DNA of 44,778 nt from Chryseobacterium sp. PMSZPI (GCF_002835665.1 NZ_PIZV01000065.1:1-44778); one strand, 5' to 3'; counted from the stretch's first letter, positions 7,801-14,744 are shown. Notes: generated by a model from the letters alone, not told the origin. Made by a program: numbers and translations.

Positions 7801-9639
7801 ACTGACAATCTGATTTCCAGGTTTGTTGGTAAAATAATTCATATTCAAATAGCTGACATCTGCATTCACATCCATTGCTATTTTAGAAGTACTGAAGTCA
7901 ATAAGCCCTTTAATAGTTGCTTTTGCCTGCTCATCATTGACAGTAATGAGTCCGTTATATTTTTTATGATCTAATAATCCGTCCAAATACAGATTATTAA
8001 TCACTTTATCCATAATTTCAATGCTCGCAATCTGAGATTTGGTTGTCAAACGCATTGTATTAACGTCAAAACTTTGCCCGTTAAGATCAAATTTACCTGA
8101 AATTAAACCAACCGTTTTATTTTTAGTAATGACGGAAGTATTAAGGTCTTTTACTTCAAGATATCCGGTATATTTAGGCATAGCAGTGCTATATCCTGTA
8201 AGGGAAAGTTTAGAGATTTTAGCCTGCCCGATTCCGGTCAACAAATTACCACTCTCAACATACACCTGATCTGGATTTACTCTTGCCGTACCATTATATT
8301 TTAACTTTCCAAAATCATCCGCAAAATTTTTCATTTTGCTGGAGATAAAGGAAGGCATCATCGCTTTCAAATCTTTATATGTAAAGTCTGTAGAAAGATC
8401 TTTCGTTTCAATAGAAAAATGTCCGTTCAACAGATTATCCACCTTCATGGTTTTTGTGGCAATATTTACATCAGGATTTCTGATCAGGAAGTTTTCCAGA
8501 TGGAACTTATTTAAAGGCCCCGTCATTTTACCGGACAGATTAAATGGTTTGATATTATCCCAATTTGTCACAAAATAGCTGATATCATAGCCACTCACCT
8601 GACTTCCCTGTTCAATATTCATATCCCAACGAACTTTATCTGCAAAATCTGCCCATTTGCCATCGTGAAGATTGAATTTTACATTTCCTTGCAGTAAAGT
8701 ATGATCAGTGTTAAGAGTAAGGTCTTTTAATGATAAGAATTCATGGGTTAAAGAAAGTTCTGTTGAAAAGGTGTCTACGGTATGAGATTTCCCCCATCTT
8801 GACGTAACGAAAGACATGTTATTGATCAATGCTGAAACATTAGGGCCATTCACTCTTACATTAGGAGCTTTTAGATTAAATTTTGTGGCTGTTAACCATT
8901 TTCCATGCTCTCCTTCAGAATTTTGATTGACAATAGAAACTTTAGAGTCTATAATCTGTACTCTGGAATTCAATTGAAAGGGAGGTTTCCTCGGGTCTCT
9001 TTTTTTACCATTATCAAAGAGTTCGGTAAACCTGATAAAATTGGCAATGCTATCCCCTTTATAGGTAATCACCTTTATATCTGCATTAACAAGCGTCAAT
9101 GAATTAAAACTTAAAGAATTGCTATTGCCGGAAATGGCATTCACAGCTAGGGAAATCCAGTCCGAGTCAGCACGAAACTCACGGGCTGTAATAAAATCAA
9201 AACCTTTGTAATCTTTTACTTTCAGTCCTTTTATCGTTACATCTCCAAAATAATTGACATCTACACTTTCTGTAGAAAAACCGGCTTTAAAATCCTGGTT
9301 AACAATTTTGAGTGCCTGATCTGCTGCCCACTGTTTCGTCACCGGAAGGTTAATAATAATAAGTACACTTCCTACGAGGAAAATTCCCAGCCAAAAAAGA
9401 ATCAAAAGAAGTTTTGCCCACCAGGAATAACTGACAACGTCTTTCATTGCCTGTTTTCCAAATTCTTCAGCTGTTTCTACAGGATGATGAATAGCATCTG
9501 AAGCCAGTTCAGACGCTTCTTTTACTGTTTCCTTCACCTTTCCTTCCACATTTTCAACAGTCTTTTGTACCTGATCCCCTAAGTTTTCAGCTACTGATTT
9601 TTTATTCTCATTCTCGTTATTATTCTCTAACTTTGCCAT
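4843..9639 (-). CDS. TamB-like translocation/assembly protein (DUF490), 1598 aa
   Basis: This is a very long envelope protein. The N-terminus is charged and coiled-coil-like, then a single membrane anchor follows near residues 75-98 (LLLILFWLGIFLVGSVLIIINLP). More than 1300 residues of repetitive beta-rich sequence come next, as in AsmA/TamB proteins. The C-terminal TamB domain is near residues 1150-1550 (GTYKVDNGTFVS, LQFGSVLLLSTF, MLLKQLGSVLNTM, INLNYVKG-like). The last 30 residues are Lys-rich, which is unusual. TamB-type proteins span the periplasm and act in outer-membrane lipid transport or assembly. The frame can be extended to a TTG at 9708, but MAKLENNNENE at 9639 is the more natural start and avoids deep overlap with tsaD. 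Confidence 0.9.
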   Translation of the reverse strand: MAKLENNNENENKKSVAENLGDQVQKTVENVEGKVKETVKEASELASDAIHHPVETAEEFGKQAMKDVVSYSWWAKLLLILFWLGIFLVGSVLIIINLPVTKQWAADQALKIVNQDFKAGFSTESVDVNYFGDVTIKGLKVKDYKGFDFITAREFRADSDWISLAVNAISGNSNSLSFNSLTLVNADIKVITYKGDSIANFIRFTELFDNGKKRDPRKPPFQLNSRVQIIDSKVSIVNQNSEGEHGKWLTATKFNLKAPNVRVNGPNVSALINNMSFVTSRWGKSHTVDTFSTELSLTHEFLSLKDLTLNTDHTLLQGNVKFNLHDGKWADFADKVRWDMNIEQGSQVSGYDISYFVTNWDNIKPFNLSGKMTGPLNKFHLENFLIRNPDVNIATKTMKVDNLLNGHFSIETKDLSTDFTYKDLKAMMPSFISSKMKNFADDFGKLKYNGTARVNPDQVYVESGNLLTGIGQAKISKLSLTGYSTAMPKYTGYLEVKDLNTSVITKNKTVGLISGKFDLNGQSFDVNTMRLTTKSQIASIEIMDKVINNLYLDGLLDHKKYNGLITVNDEQAKATIKGLIDFSTSKIAMDVNADVSYLNMNYFTNKPGNQIVSGQVEGKMSMSSMNDLTLDVNANNLNFATTTQKYNIPNAKLKTFVDAGGRVIDVDAPGAATGKISGRYNLADLAGMVENGVGKILVGPPPRKLYRGQNFALNFDVQQGLVNYFLPDLRLPHGAKVEGEYNGDSNNMILNLDAVSLKYIMSKEEEITDADKALASANPDYQINNRKNISRDSAMVDSVKVRINTANLGQQLYAKISRLEYNKNIIKDFELKGNNENGNTLHLATVFKHGSPVDETEDKLKDYAINVDQTTDAAGDYVFKFEPTEVKFNEVTWAIDTSPELNHSITYRKKTGDFDIRNLRVYSDKSALFIKEAQFKSAKDFYVDADINDFSIEKLLEMQSGGNGMDIKGLANGSVKIKMDKNTLQPLVDLTVDDIKMNGNDMGDITISATNGFSLNVYDIDIKVHSAKALGGNTLDVTGTVNNNSSSPDIDLTAQMRDFDLSFAQQFVQSIFGNLRGKATGDLKINGKLKNLDYNGDIALKDFGLKLLFTGVDYSFDDTVIQLTKGLAILNNIEVHDGRSNSKGNVSGAIQFETLSSMGVDLVMRADNLLMLNTTQKDFDLFWGRVYGQGDLYVAGPVSGLSITTPNMKALNGSTFTFNSSSTSNVEEFKMLRFLKEGKDGLITLEDKKKTGANMNVDFNLAVDKGTTVNVLVGDDVGNITVKGAADPLKFHMSRQGNIAMSGTYKVDNGTFVSKAILNKTFQIEKNSSIRWDGDAMKPALDINANYVRMVANVGEYLSMGKLQPISVLLQAHITQSLVDPKIDLNVTALDVSSQVRETLAAKMSQEGEKVLQFGSVLLLSTFNVSNSGGVDVNMGNVAESQGYNMLLKQLGSVLNTMSNEFQIDLNYVKGDQNSTVGDRANAGVSVAVSPRVNIKTGLGIPLSKTDNTQNNYLSGEGSVEYDLSKKNDGSLIIRGYSKPTNIGMGMVSTNGSANQAYGGGIVWSKSFNSLFKKKKKDKKPSDDKTEIKTDSIKSKAK
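9628..9635 (+). promoter_or_regulatory. Possible tsaD promoter element inside the TamB gene
   Basis: TAACTTTG is an exact match to TAnnTTTG and lies 8 nt before the tsaD ATG. If it is used, the tsaD mRNA would start with almost no leader. Part of the match is constrained by the TamB codons on the other strand, and no -33 motif is visible. Confidence 0.3.
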
Positions 9640-9643
9640 TATT

Positions 9644-10660
9644 ATGAGCGACTCTATAATTTTAGGTATTGAATCGTCTTGCGACGACACCTCAGCAGCT
9701 ATCATCAAGGGAAATTCTATTCTTTCGAATATCGCCGCGAATCAGGCCATCCACAAAGAATATGGTGGTGTAGTGCCTGAATTAGCCTCGCGAGCCCATC
9801 AACAAAATATTATCCCCGTTGTTGAAAAATCTTTTACTAAAGCAAATATACAACAAAATGCAATTTCAGCTATAGGATTTACACGTGGTCCCGGACTTTT
9901 AGGATCGCTTCTTGTAGGAACATCATTTGCTAAGTCTTTGGCAATGAGCCTCAATGTTCCATTAATTGAAGTAAATCACCTTCAAGCCCATATTTTGGCC
10001 CATTTTATCGAAGATGCAAATCCTATGCCGCCCAAATTTCCATTTTTATGCCTTACGGTAAGTGGTGGCCACACTATGATTGTACTGGTAAAAGATTATT
10101 TCGATATGGAAATTATCGGAAAAACAATTGATGATGCCGCAGGAGAAGCATTTGATAAAATCGGAAAAATCTTTGATCTCGATTATCCTGCCGGACCTAT
10201 CATCGACAGGCTGGCTAAAGAAGGAAACCCTGATGCTTTTAAATTTAATAAGCCTAAACTGGATCATTACGATTATTCTTTCAGTGGTATCAAAACATCA
10301 GTGCTGTATTTTATCCAGAAAGAAATCAGAAAAAATCCGGATTTTATCAAAGAAAATCTCAATGACCTTTGTGCTTCCGTGCAAAAATCCATCATTGAAA
10401 TCTTAATGAACAAGCTTGAAAAAGCAGCCAAGGATCTCAACGTTCATGAAGTTGCTATTGCGGGTGGAGTTTCTGCCAACTCAGCATTAAGAAAAGCAAT
10501 GGAAGACAATAAGGAAAAATTAGGATGGAATATCTACATTCCAAAATTTGAATACACGACGGATAATGCTGCTATGATTGCCATGGTAGCCCAGTTGAAG
10601 TTTGAAAGAGGAGAATTTACTGATCTGAGAACTACTGCAACGGCGAAATATGATTTATAA
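9644..10660 (+). CDS. tsaD: tRNA N6-adenosine threonylcarbamoyltransferase
   Basis: The 338-aa protein has the full TsaD/Kae1 length and motifs. IESSCDDTSAAI starts the ASKHA nucleotide-binding fold at residue 9. NHLQAHILAH carries the metal ligands His112 and His116. TVSGGHTMIVLV, VGEAFDKIGK-like AAGEAFDKIGKIF, AIAGGVSANSALR and the late YTTDNAAMIA with the metal-binding Asp complete the fold. With TsaB, TsaE and TsaC it makes the universal t6A37 modification of ANN-decoding tRNAs in the cytoplasm. The gene is divergent from the TamB gene with four bases between the start codons. It is essential in most bacteria. Confidence is very high. Confidence 0.97.
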   Translation: MSDSIILGIESSCDDTSAAIIKGNSILSNIAANQAIHKEYGGVVPELASRAHQQNIIPVVEKSFTKANIQQNAISAIGFTRGPGLLGSLLVGTSFAKSLAMSLNVPLIEVNHLQAHILAHFIEDANPMPPKFPFLCLTVSGGHTMIVLVKDYFDMEIIGKTIDDAAGEAFDKIGKIFDLDYPAGPIIDRLAKEGNPDAFKFNKPKLDHYDYSFSGIKTSVLYFIQKEIRKNPDFIKENLNDLCASVQKSIIEILMNKLEKAAKDLNVHEVAIAGGVSANSALRKAMEDNKEKLGWNIYIPKFEYTTDNAAMIAMVAQLKFERGEFTDLRTTATAKYDL

Positions 10661-10691
10661 AAAGTAAAGAAAGCTAAAAAGGCTAATGAAG
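10658..10691 (+). repeat. Left arm of inverted repeat flanking the four-helix-bundle gene
   Basis: This arm starts in the tsaD stop codon and runs through AAAGAAAGCTAAAAAGGC to ATGAAGC. It matches the reverse complement of 11160-11200 over about 33 positions with roughly 27 identities, and some mismatches become G-U pairs in RNA. A transcript would bring both ends of the intervening gene together in a long stem. Confidence 0.7.
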
Positions 10692-10748
10692 CTTAGTAAG
10701 CTTTTAGTTGAAATGTATAACTATTTGTTTTTAAATTATTGTTTTTCA

Positions 10749-10756
10749 TTAATTTG
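10749..10756 (+). promoter_or_regulatory. Putative promoter of the four-helix-bundle gene
   Basis: TTAATTTG (7/8 to TAnnTTTG) lies about 23 nt before the ATG at 10779, with a TTTG roughly 20 bp upstream. Confidence 0.35.
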
Positions 10757-10778
10757 CAGTATAAAAACAAATGATAAA

Positions 10779-11159
10779 ATGTACAAATTCTATTTTGAAA
10801 AATTAGATGTATGGAATAATGCAAGGGTTTTAGTAAAAGAAATTTATCTTGTTACGTCCACATTTCCAGATCACGAACTGTTTGGAATTACCAATCAAAT
10901 CAGACGAGCCAGCACTAGCATTACTGCAAACATTGCAGAAGGAATGTCAAGGCAAACAGAAAAAGAAAAATCAAGATTTATAAATATTTCATTTAGTAGC
11001 TGCGTAGAGGTAATTAACTTTTTGATTATTTCCAATGATCTTGGTTTCTTGAGTAATAAAAATTATGAGCAATTAAGAGTTAAAGCTGAAGGTATTACTT
11101 ATCAACTTAATTCTTTAAATAAATCTTTAAATAAAAATCAAAGAGGACAAGACAATTAG
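10779..11159 (+). CDS. Four-helix-bundle protein, 23S rRNA intervening-sequence (S23) family
   Basis: From the ATG at 10779 the product is 126 aa, the normal family length. It shows the family signature in order: KLDVWNNARVLVKEIY, FPDHELFGITNQIRRAS, SITANIAEGMSRQ, EKSRFINISFSSCVEV. An in-frame ATG at 10686 would add 31 residues of unlikely hydrophobic sequence overlapping the repeat and promoter, so it is rejected. Family members were first found as ORFs inside stem-forming intervening sequences of 23S rRNA genes. Here the gene is not in rRNA but between tsaD and rsmE, and it is still flanked by inverted repeats. The biochemical role is unknown; the protein is thought to be a small pentameric four-helix bundle, possibly nucleic-acid binding. 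Confidence 0.9.
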   Translation: MYKFYFEKLDVWNNARVLVKEIYLVTSTFPDHELFGITNQIRRASTSITANIAEGMSRQTEKEKSRFINISFSSCVEVINFLIISNDLGFLSNKNYEQLRVKAEGITYQLNSLNKSLNKNQRGQDN

Positions 11160-11200
11160 TGCTTCAGCATTTGCTTTCTCAGCCTTCTTTGCTTTTTTAC
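11160..11200 (+). repeat. Right arm of inverted repeat flanking the four-helix-bundle gene
   Basis: This arm begins directly after the TAG stop of the four-helix-bundle gene. Its reverse complement reads AAAAAAGCAAAGAAGGCTGA and then GAAAGCAAATGCTGAAGC, pairing with 10658-10691. It ends 15 bp before the rsmE start. Confidence 0.7.
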
Positions 11201-11215
11201 CAATAATCAACAATT

Positions 11216-11917
11216 ATGAAATTATTTTACGGAGAAATAATTGGCGACAAAGCCATCATCAACGACGAAGAACAACAGCACATCGTAAAAGTTCTTCGTA
11301 TGAAGAATGGTGAAGACATCCATGTAACTGATGGAAAAGGACGTCTTGCTTCAGGGAAATTAATTATTGAGGGCAAAAAAGCAGGTATTGAAGTTGCAGA
11401 AATTAAAGAGAATTTACCCGAGTTCAATCCGAAACTTCATATTGCTATTGCTCCTACCAAAAATATTGACAGGATTGAATTTTTTGTGGAAAAAGCGGTG
11501 GAAATGGGAATTTCCGAAATCAGTATTATTACAACAGAAAAAACTGAACGTAAAAATATCAATATTGATAAAATCAGGAAACAAGCCATTGCCGCTTCAA
11601 AACAAAGCCTAAGATTTCATTTTCCGACGATCAATGATGTTGTAAAATTATCCGATTTATTAAAAAATATTAAGCCTGAAAATACTTTTGTAGCTCATTG
11701 TAATGAAAATTTAGAGAGAATTGATCTTAAAAATATTCCACAATTGGAACAGCTTACTTTTCTAATTGGCCCTGAAGGCGATTTTTCTGATAAAGAAATT
11801 TCTTTTTTAGCAGATCATAAAATAAAGGCTGTATCGCTCGGAAATCAGCGACTGAGAACCGAAACTGCAGGAGTTTTTGTGGCAGCATGGAATTATTTCA
11901 ATATGATAAACCAATAG
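11216..11917 (+). CDS. rsmE: 16S rRNA (uracil(1498)-N3)-methyltransferase
   Basis: The 233-aa protein matches the RsmE family end to end. An N-terminal PUA-like domain (about residues 1-70, HIVKVLRMKNGEDIHVTDGKG) is followed by a SPOUT knot domain with KAVEMGISEISIITTEK. The knot motifs are LIGPEGDFSDKEISF near residue 180 and SLGNQRLRTETAGVF near 205, which bind S-adenosylmethionine. It methylates U1498 of 16S rRNA on the assembled 30S subunit. It is separated from tsaD by the four-helix-bundle element, and a terminator follows. Confidence is very high. Confidence 0.96.
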   Translation: MKLFYGEIIGDKAIINDEEQQHIVKVLRMKNGEDIHVTDGKGRLASGKLIIEGKKAGIEVAEIKENLPEFNPKLHIAIAPTKNIDRIEFFVEKAVEMGISEISIITTEKTERKNINIDKIRKQAIAASKQSLRFHFPTINDVVKLSDLLKNIKPENTFVAHCNENLERIDLKNIPQLEQLTFLIGPEGDFSDKEISFLADHKIKAVSLGNQRLRTETAGVFVAAWNYFNMINQ

Positions 11918-11940
11918 CAATCAAAAGCTATTTTACGATA

Positions 11941-11996
11941 AAAAAAAGGCTATCTTCTGTGTTGTATTGTCAAATGTAGGAAACAGCCTTTTTTTA
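11941..11996. terminator. Bidirectional terminator between rsmE and the TrmH-type gene
   Basis: AAAAAAAGGCT pairs with AGCCTTTTTTT (11 bp, long 33-nt loop with further partial pairing). The two flanking genes converge on it, and both strands have a U tract. Confidence 0.7.
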
Positions 11997-12007
11997 TTCT
12001 TTCTTGA

Positions 12008-12688
12008 TTATTTCCAATCGATCTCGTTCTCTCTCAAATATTTTTCAAAAATCTGCTGTCCGCTTCTTATTGAATTTACGGTCCAAAGGATTTTCATTCT
12101 TAAAAGTTTTTCCTGATCCAATTTATAGTCAATATCAGACTTTATCAGTTTTTGCTTCAGCTCATACATACAAATGGAAGCCGCTACAGAAACGTTAAAA
12201 CTTCTTGTAAAACCATACATTGGAATGGCGAGTGTTTCATCCGCAAAATCCAGAATTTCCTGAGAGACCCCTTCCATCTCAGTTCCAAAAACTAAAGCGA
12301 TAGGTTCTGTAATTTCATATTCAGGCAGCATCTTAGCATTATTTTCCAATGAAACTGCTACAATTTTATATCCTCTATCTTTAATATTTTGGAAGGATTC
12401 CATATTTCGGGGAAGTTTTTCAACTTCAACCCATGTATCTGCTCCTTTTGTCACACGAAGATTAGGTTCAAAACTATATTCTTCCTGCAATGCCACAACC
12501 TTATGAAAACCACAAGCTTCCACAGAGCGTACAATCGCTGCTGCATTTCGAAACTGATAAACATCTTCTACAACCGGAAGCACAAAATCAGAACTTTCCT
12601 GAGAAAAATGTTCAATTTTTGCTAATCTTTCTTCCGTTAAAAACTGTTTTAAATATTCATACGTTTGTGCTAAATCTTTCATCTGCAT
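12008..12688 (-). CDS. TrmH-family (SpoU) tRNA/rRNA 2'-O-ribose methyltransferase
   Basis: The 226-aa protein (from ATG 12688) has the three SpoU motifs: VYQFRNAAAIVRSVEACGF (motif 1, with the conserved N and R), ALVFGTEMEGVSQEIL (motif 2) and IPMYGFTRSFNVSVAASI (motif 3), which form the SAM-binding knot. The C-terminal region (KLLRMKILWTVNSIRSGQQIF) resembles that of TrmH, which makes Gm18 in tRNA, so tRNA is the likeliest substrate. The frame extends to a TTG at 12712, but the ATG at 12688 or 12682 is preferred. It is divergent from the asparaginase gene. Confidence 0.9.
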   Translation of the reverse strand: MQMKDLAQTYEYLKQFLTEERLAKIEHFSQESSDFVLPVVEDVYQFRNAAAIVRSVEACGFHKVVALQEEYSFEPNLRVTKGADTWVEVEKLPRNMESFQNIKDRGYKIVAVSLENNAKMLPEYEITEPIALVFGTEMEGVSQEILDFADETLAIPMYGFTRSFNVSVAASICMYELKQKLIKSDIDYKLDQEKLLRMKILWTVNSIRSGQQIFEKYLRENEIDWK

Positions 12689-12797
12689 CTCGTTATTTTT
12701 TTCAATAGCCAAAATGTAATACCTACAATTATCATCTTATTTTTATAAAATTTCACTGTAAGTGTTTCATTCATTTTCAAATCTTTGCAAATTAACG

Positions 12798-12805
12798 TAA
12801 TTTTG
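12798..12805 (+). promoter_or_regulatory. Putative asparaginase promoter (TAATTTTG)
   Basis: An exact TAnnTTTG element lies 46 nt upstream of the ATG at 12852 in the 160-bp divergent region. No clear -33 motif is present at the usual spacing. Confidence 0.45.
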
Positions 12806-12851
12806 AGCTATCAACCTGAATAAGGCCCAAATTCTTATTAAAAAGTAATTC

Positions 12852-13868
12852 ATGAAACGAAAAGTCCTACTCATTTATACCGGAGGAACCATCGGTATGG
12901 AAAAAGATTATGAAACCGGAAGCCTCCGCGCATTTGACTTCGGAAATATATTCGAAAAAATGCCGGAAATGAAATTGATGGAATGTGAAGTTTTTGTACA
13001 TCCTTTTGCCAAGCCACTGGACTCTTCGGATATGGGCCCGGAAGAATGGAGAGTCATTGCGAATTATATTTATAAAAACTACAATGATTATGATGGATTT
13101 CTGATTCTTCACGGAACGGATACGATGTCTTACACTGCATCAGCATTAAGTTTTATGCTAAAAGGTCTAAGAAAACCGGTCATCATGACAGGATCCCAGC
13201 TTCCGATTGGTGATTTAAGAACGGATGCTAAAGAAAACCTTTTGACGAGTCTTTACTATGCCAGCCTTTATGAGAATGATGAAGCCGTTATTCAGGAGGT
13301 TGCCATTTATTTTGAATATAAATTATTAAGAGGAAACAGAACGTTGAAATATTCTGCGGAGTATTTTGATGCTTACGCAAGTCCAAACTACCCTATTTTG
13401 GGACAGTCCGGAGTTCATTTAAATATTATCAAGGAAAACCTGTTCCGTTGTGATCCTTCCATAGAATTTCATGTTGATGAACATATTTCCGAGGATATTT
13501 TATTCTGGAGAATCTTCCCGGGGATGCATCTGAGTCATTTTAAAGAGATCCCAAAAATGAAAGTTCTTATTCTTCAGGTTTTCGGCTCCGGAACGATTTT
13601 CAGTAGTGAAAAAACACAGGAAACATTACAAGAAATCAGAAACAATGGAACTGAAATAGTGGTCGTAAGCCAGTGTATTTCAGGTGGTATTTCATTTGGA
13701 AAATATGAAAACAGTAATATTTTTTCCAGAATCGGAGCGATCAGTGGAAGAGATATGACTGCAGAAACAGCAATTACCAAGGCAATGCACTTAATAGATA
13801 ACCCTAGCTACCCTGGAAGCTTTGCTGATCATTTCACCAAAAGTCTTTGTGGAGAAATTACTGATTAA
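12852..13868 (+). CDS. ansA: Type I (cytoplasmic) L-asparaginase
   Basis: The 338-aa protein has both asparaginase signatures. LLIYTGGTIGM at residues 6-16 carries the catalytic Thr, and LILHGTDTMSYTASALSF near residue 85 carries the Thr-Asp pair of the second active-site triad. The bacterial type I C-terminal domain follows (QVFGSGTIFS, VSQCISGGISFGKYE). There is no signal peptide, which separates it from periplasmic type II enzymes. It hydrolyses asparagine to aspartate and ammonia. It stands alone between the methyltransferase gene and tRNA-Ser. Confidence 0.94.
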   Translation: MKRKVLLIYTGGTIGMEKDYETGSLRAFDFGNIFEKMPEMKLMECEVFVHPFAKPLDSSDMGPEEWRVIANYIYKNYNDYDGFLILHGTDTMSYTASALSFMLKGLRKPVIMTGSQLPIGDLRTDAKENLLTSLYYASLYENDEAVIQEVAIYFEYKLLRGNRTLKYSAEYFDAYASPNYPILGQSGVHLNIIKENLFRCDPSIEFHVDEHISEDILFWRIFPGMHLSHFKEIPKMKVLILQVFGSGTIFSSEKTQETLQEIRNNGTEIVVVSQCISGGISFGKYENSNIFSRIGAISGRDMTAETAITKAMHLIDNPSYPGSFADHFTKSLCGEITD

Positions 13869-13881
13869 ATTGTAAGAAATA

Positions 13882-13912
13882 TTTGGATATTCGAGAAAAT
13901 ACCCTATTTTTG
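13882..13912 (+). promoter_or_regulatory. Near-consensus Bacteroidetes promoter of tRNA-Ser
   Basis: TTTG at 13882-13885 is followed after exactly 19 bp by TATTTTTG at 13905-13912. This matches the consensus TTTG-N19-TAnnTTTG fully. The mature tRNA starts 11 nt downstream. Confidence 0.8.
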
Positions 13913-13923
13913 CAATCTCAAAA

Positions 13924-14010
13924 AGAAAGGTGTCCGAGTGGTTGAAGGAGCTACCCTGGAAAGGTAGTATACGGGTAACTGTATCGAGGGTTCGAATCCC
14001 TTCCTTTCTG
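13924..14010 (+). tRNA. tRNA-Ser (GGA)
   Basis: The acceptor stem AGAAAGG pairs with CCTTTCT and the discriminator is G at 14010. The anticodon stem CTACC/GGTAG encloses CTGGAAA, giving anticodon GGA, which reads UCC and UCU. The long variable arm (TATACGGGTAACTGTA) is typical of class II tRNA-Ser. The T arm contains GGTTCGAATCC. CCA is not encoded, which is usual in this phylum. Confidence 0.95.
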
Positions 14011-14015
14011 CAAAG

Positions 14016-14056
14016 AAAAGTCTTAGGTTTTATACTTAAGACTTTTTTGTTTTTTA
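14016..14056 (+). terminator. Terminator of tRNA-Ser
   Basis: AAAAGTCTTA pairs with TAAGACTTTT (10 bp), followed by TTGTTTTTT. Confidence 0.85.
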
Positions 14057-14097
14057 TACATCCAGCCAGCAGATTCTACTAAATTTTAAGACATTTT

Positions 14098-14319
14098 GAA
14101 TCAAGCGCAAAAGTTGGGGAATTTGATATTTACACCTTATCCATCTTACATTTTACGCAAAGAACTTTCAATATCTAACAGGTTATTTTTAGGGAGCAAA
14201 GATGGAATCAATTTCATTGATTCTTTCCAAGCGTACATATGTCCATACAGCTTATTCAGCGACTTTGTCGCCTTTTCTTTACCTACTTATATAAGAGAAT
14301 CCGAATAGGGTCTTTGCGT
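14098..14319 (+). repeat. Dispersed 222-bp repeat, copy 1
   Basis: This aligns along its length with 44176-44397, which is the same length. Shared blocks are a start like GAATCAAGCGCAAAAGTTG, ACGCAAAG at 14155, TTTTTAGGGAGCAAAG, the hairpin GAATCAAT-TTC-ATTGATTC at 14205-14223, AAGC/GCTT blocks, GACTTTGTCGC, and a final CTTTGCGT at 14312-14319. ACGCAAAG and CTTTGCGT are inverted repeats bounding a 165-bp core. A weak 70-codon reading frame inside is not a gene. Confidence 0.75.
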
Positions 14320-14378
14320 TTTATAAATCGGACGCATTTAGATCTATTACATCATTAGAATGGCACAATACTTAATCC

Positions 14379-14416
14379 AAAATCTGAGATGGTCCTAATT
14401 ATATCCCTCAGATTTT
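14379..14416. repeat. 10-bp inverted repeat of unknown role
   Basis: AAAATCTGAG and CTCAGATTTT are perfect complements separated by 18 nt. It lies in the gene-free region between tRNA-Ser and the DUF4198-like gene. It could be a terminator or a structural part of the island. Confidence 0.5.
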
Positions 14417-14466
14417 GAGACTCACCCGACATTTTCAAGTTTGGTTCTTCTGAAATAAAATTATCT

Positions 14467-14493
14467 CGCAGATCTAGCAAATTAAGCAGATCT
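14467..14493 (+). repeat. Three tandem 9-bp units (GCAGATC-like)
   Basis: CGCAGATCT, AGCAAATTA and AGCAGATCT follow each other without gaps. They resemble iterons, and also resemble CGCAGATT-type interspersed repeats of flavobacteria. Confidence 0.5.
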
Positions 14494-14568
14494 TTTGTCG
14501 TGCACTTCTGTATATTCCGGGGTCTATAGGAGATTATTTACATTCTAATTTTTTGAGAAATGAAAATA

Positions 14569-14599
14569 TTTTCCACAAATTATCCACATGTTTTCCACA
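14569..14599 (+). other. Cluster of three DnaA-box-like sites; candidate oriC element
   Basis: TTTTCCACA (14569), TTATCCACA (14580) and TTTTCCACA (14591) have the same orientation and start exactly 11 bp apart. The middle one is the perfect bacterial DnaA box; the outer two differ by one base. They lie in an AT-rich gene-free region with 9-bp iteron-like repeats 75 bp upstream. This is what a replication origin or a DnaA-titrating locus looks like. No dnaA, dnaN or parAB gene is in the window, so an origin is not proven. Confidence 0.5.
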
Positions 14600-14702
14600 A
14601 AAAAAACACGTCATTGTATTCAATACTAATCCGGTTTATAATTTCTATGTTGACTATCAGGATATTTAATCGTATGAATGAAGCTATCTCTGATTCTTTC
14701 TT

Positions 14703-14710
14703 TACATTTG
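14703..14710 (+). promoter_or_regulatory. Putative promoter (TACATTTG) of the DUF4198-like gene
   Basis: An exact TAnnTTTG element lies 35 nt before the ATG at 14745. No clear -33 element was found. Confidence 0.45.
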
Positions 14711-14744
14711 CATACCATATCCAAATGAAATAACTTCATTTAAA

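Noticed and set aside
5690..9102. Several plus-strand open frames of 65-142 codons opposite the TamB-like gene
   Set aside because: They are shadows of a long low-complexity coding sequence; none has promoter, signal or family motif.
9640..9708. Longer TamB N-terminus starting from TTG at 9708
   Set aside because: It would overlap tsaD by 65 bp and adds a non-family segment; MAKLENNN at 9639 is the natural start.
10686..10778. Longer start for the four-helix-bundle protein
   Set aside because: The extra 31 residues cover the repeat arm and promoter, and family members begin at the YKFYFEKLDVW region.
14096..14308. 70-codon open frame behind tRNA-Ser
   Set aside because: It lies inside the dispersed repeat, is not preserved in the second copy, and has no promoter or plausible protein features.
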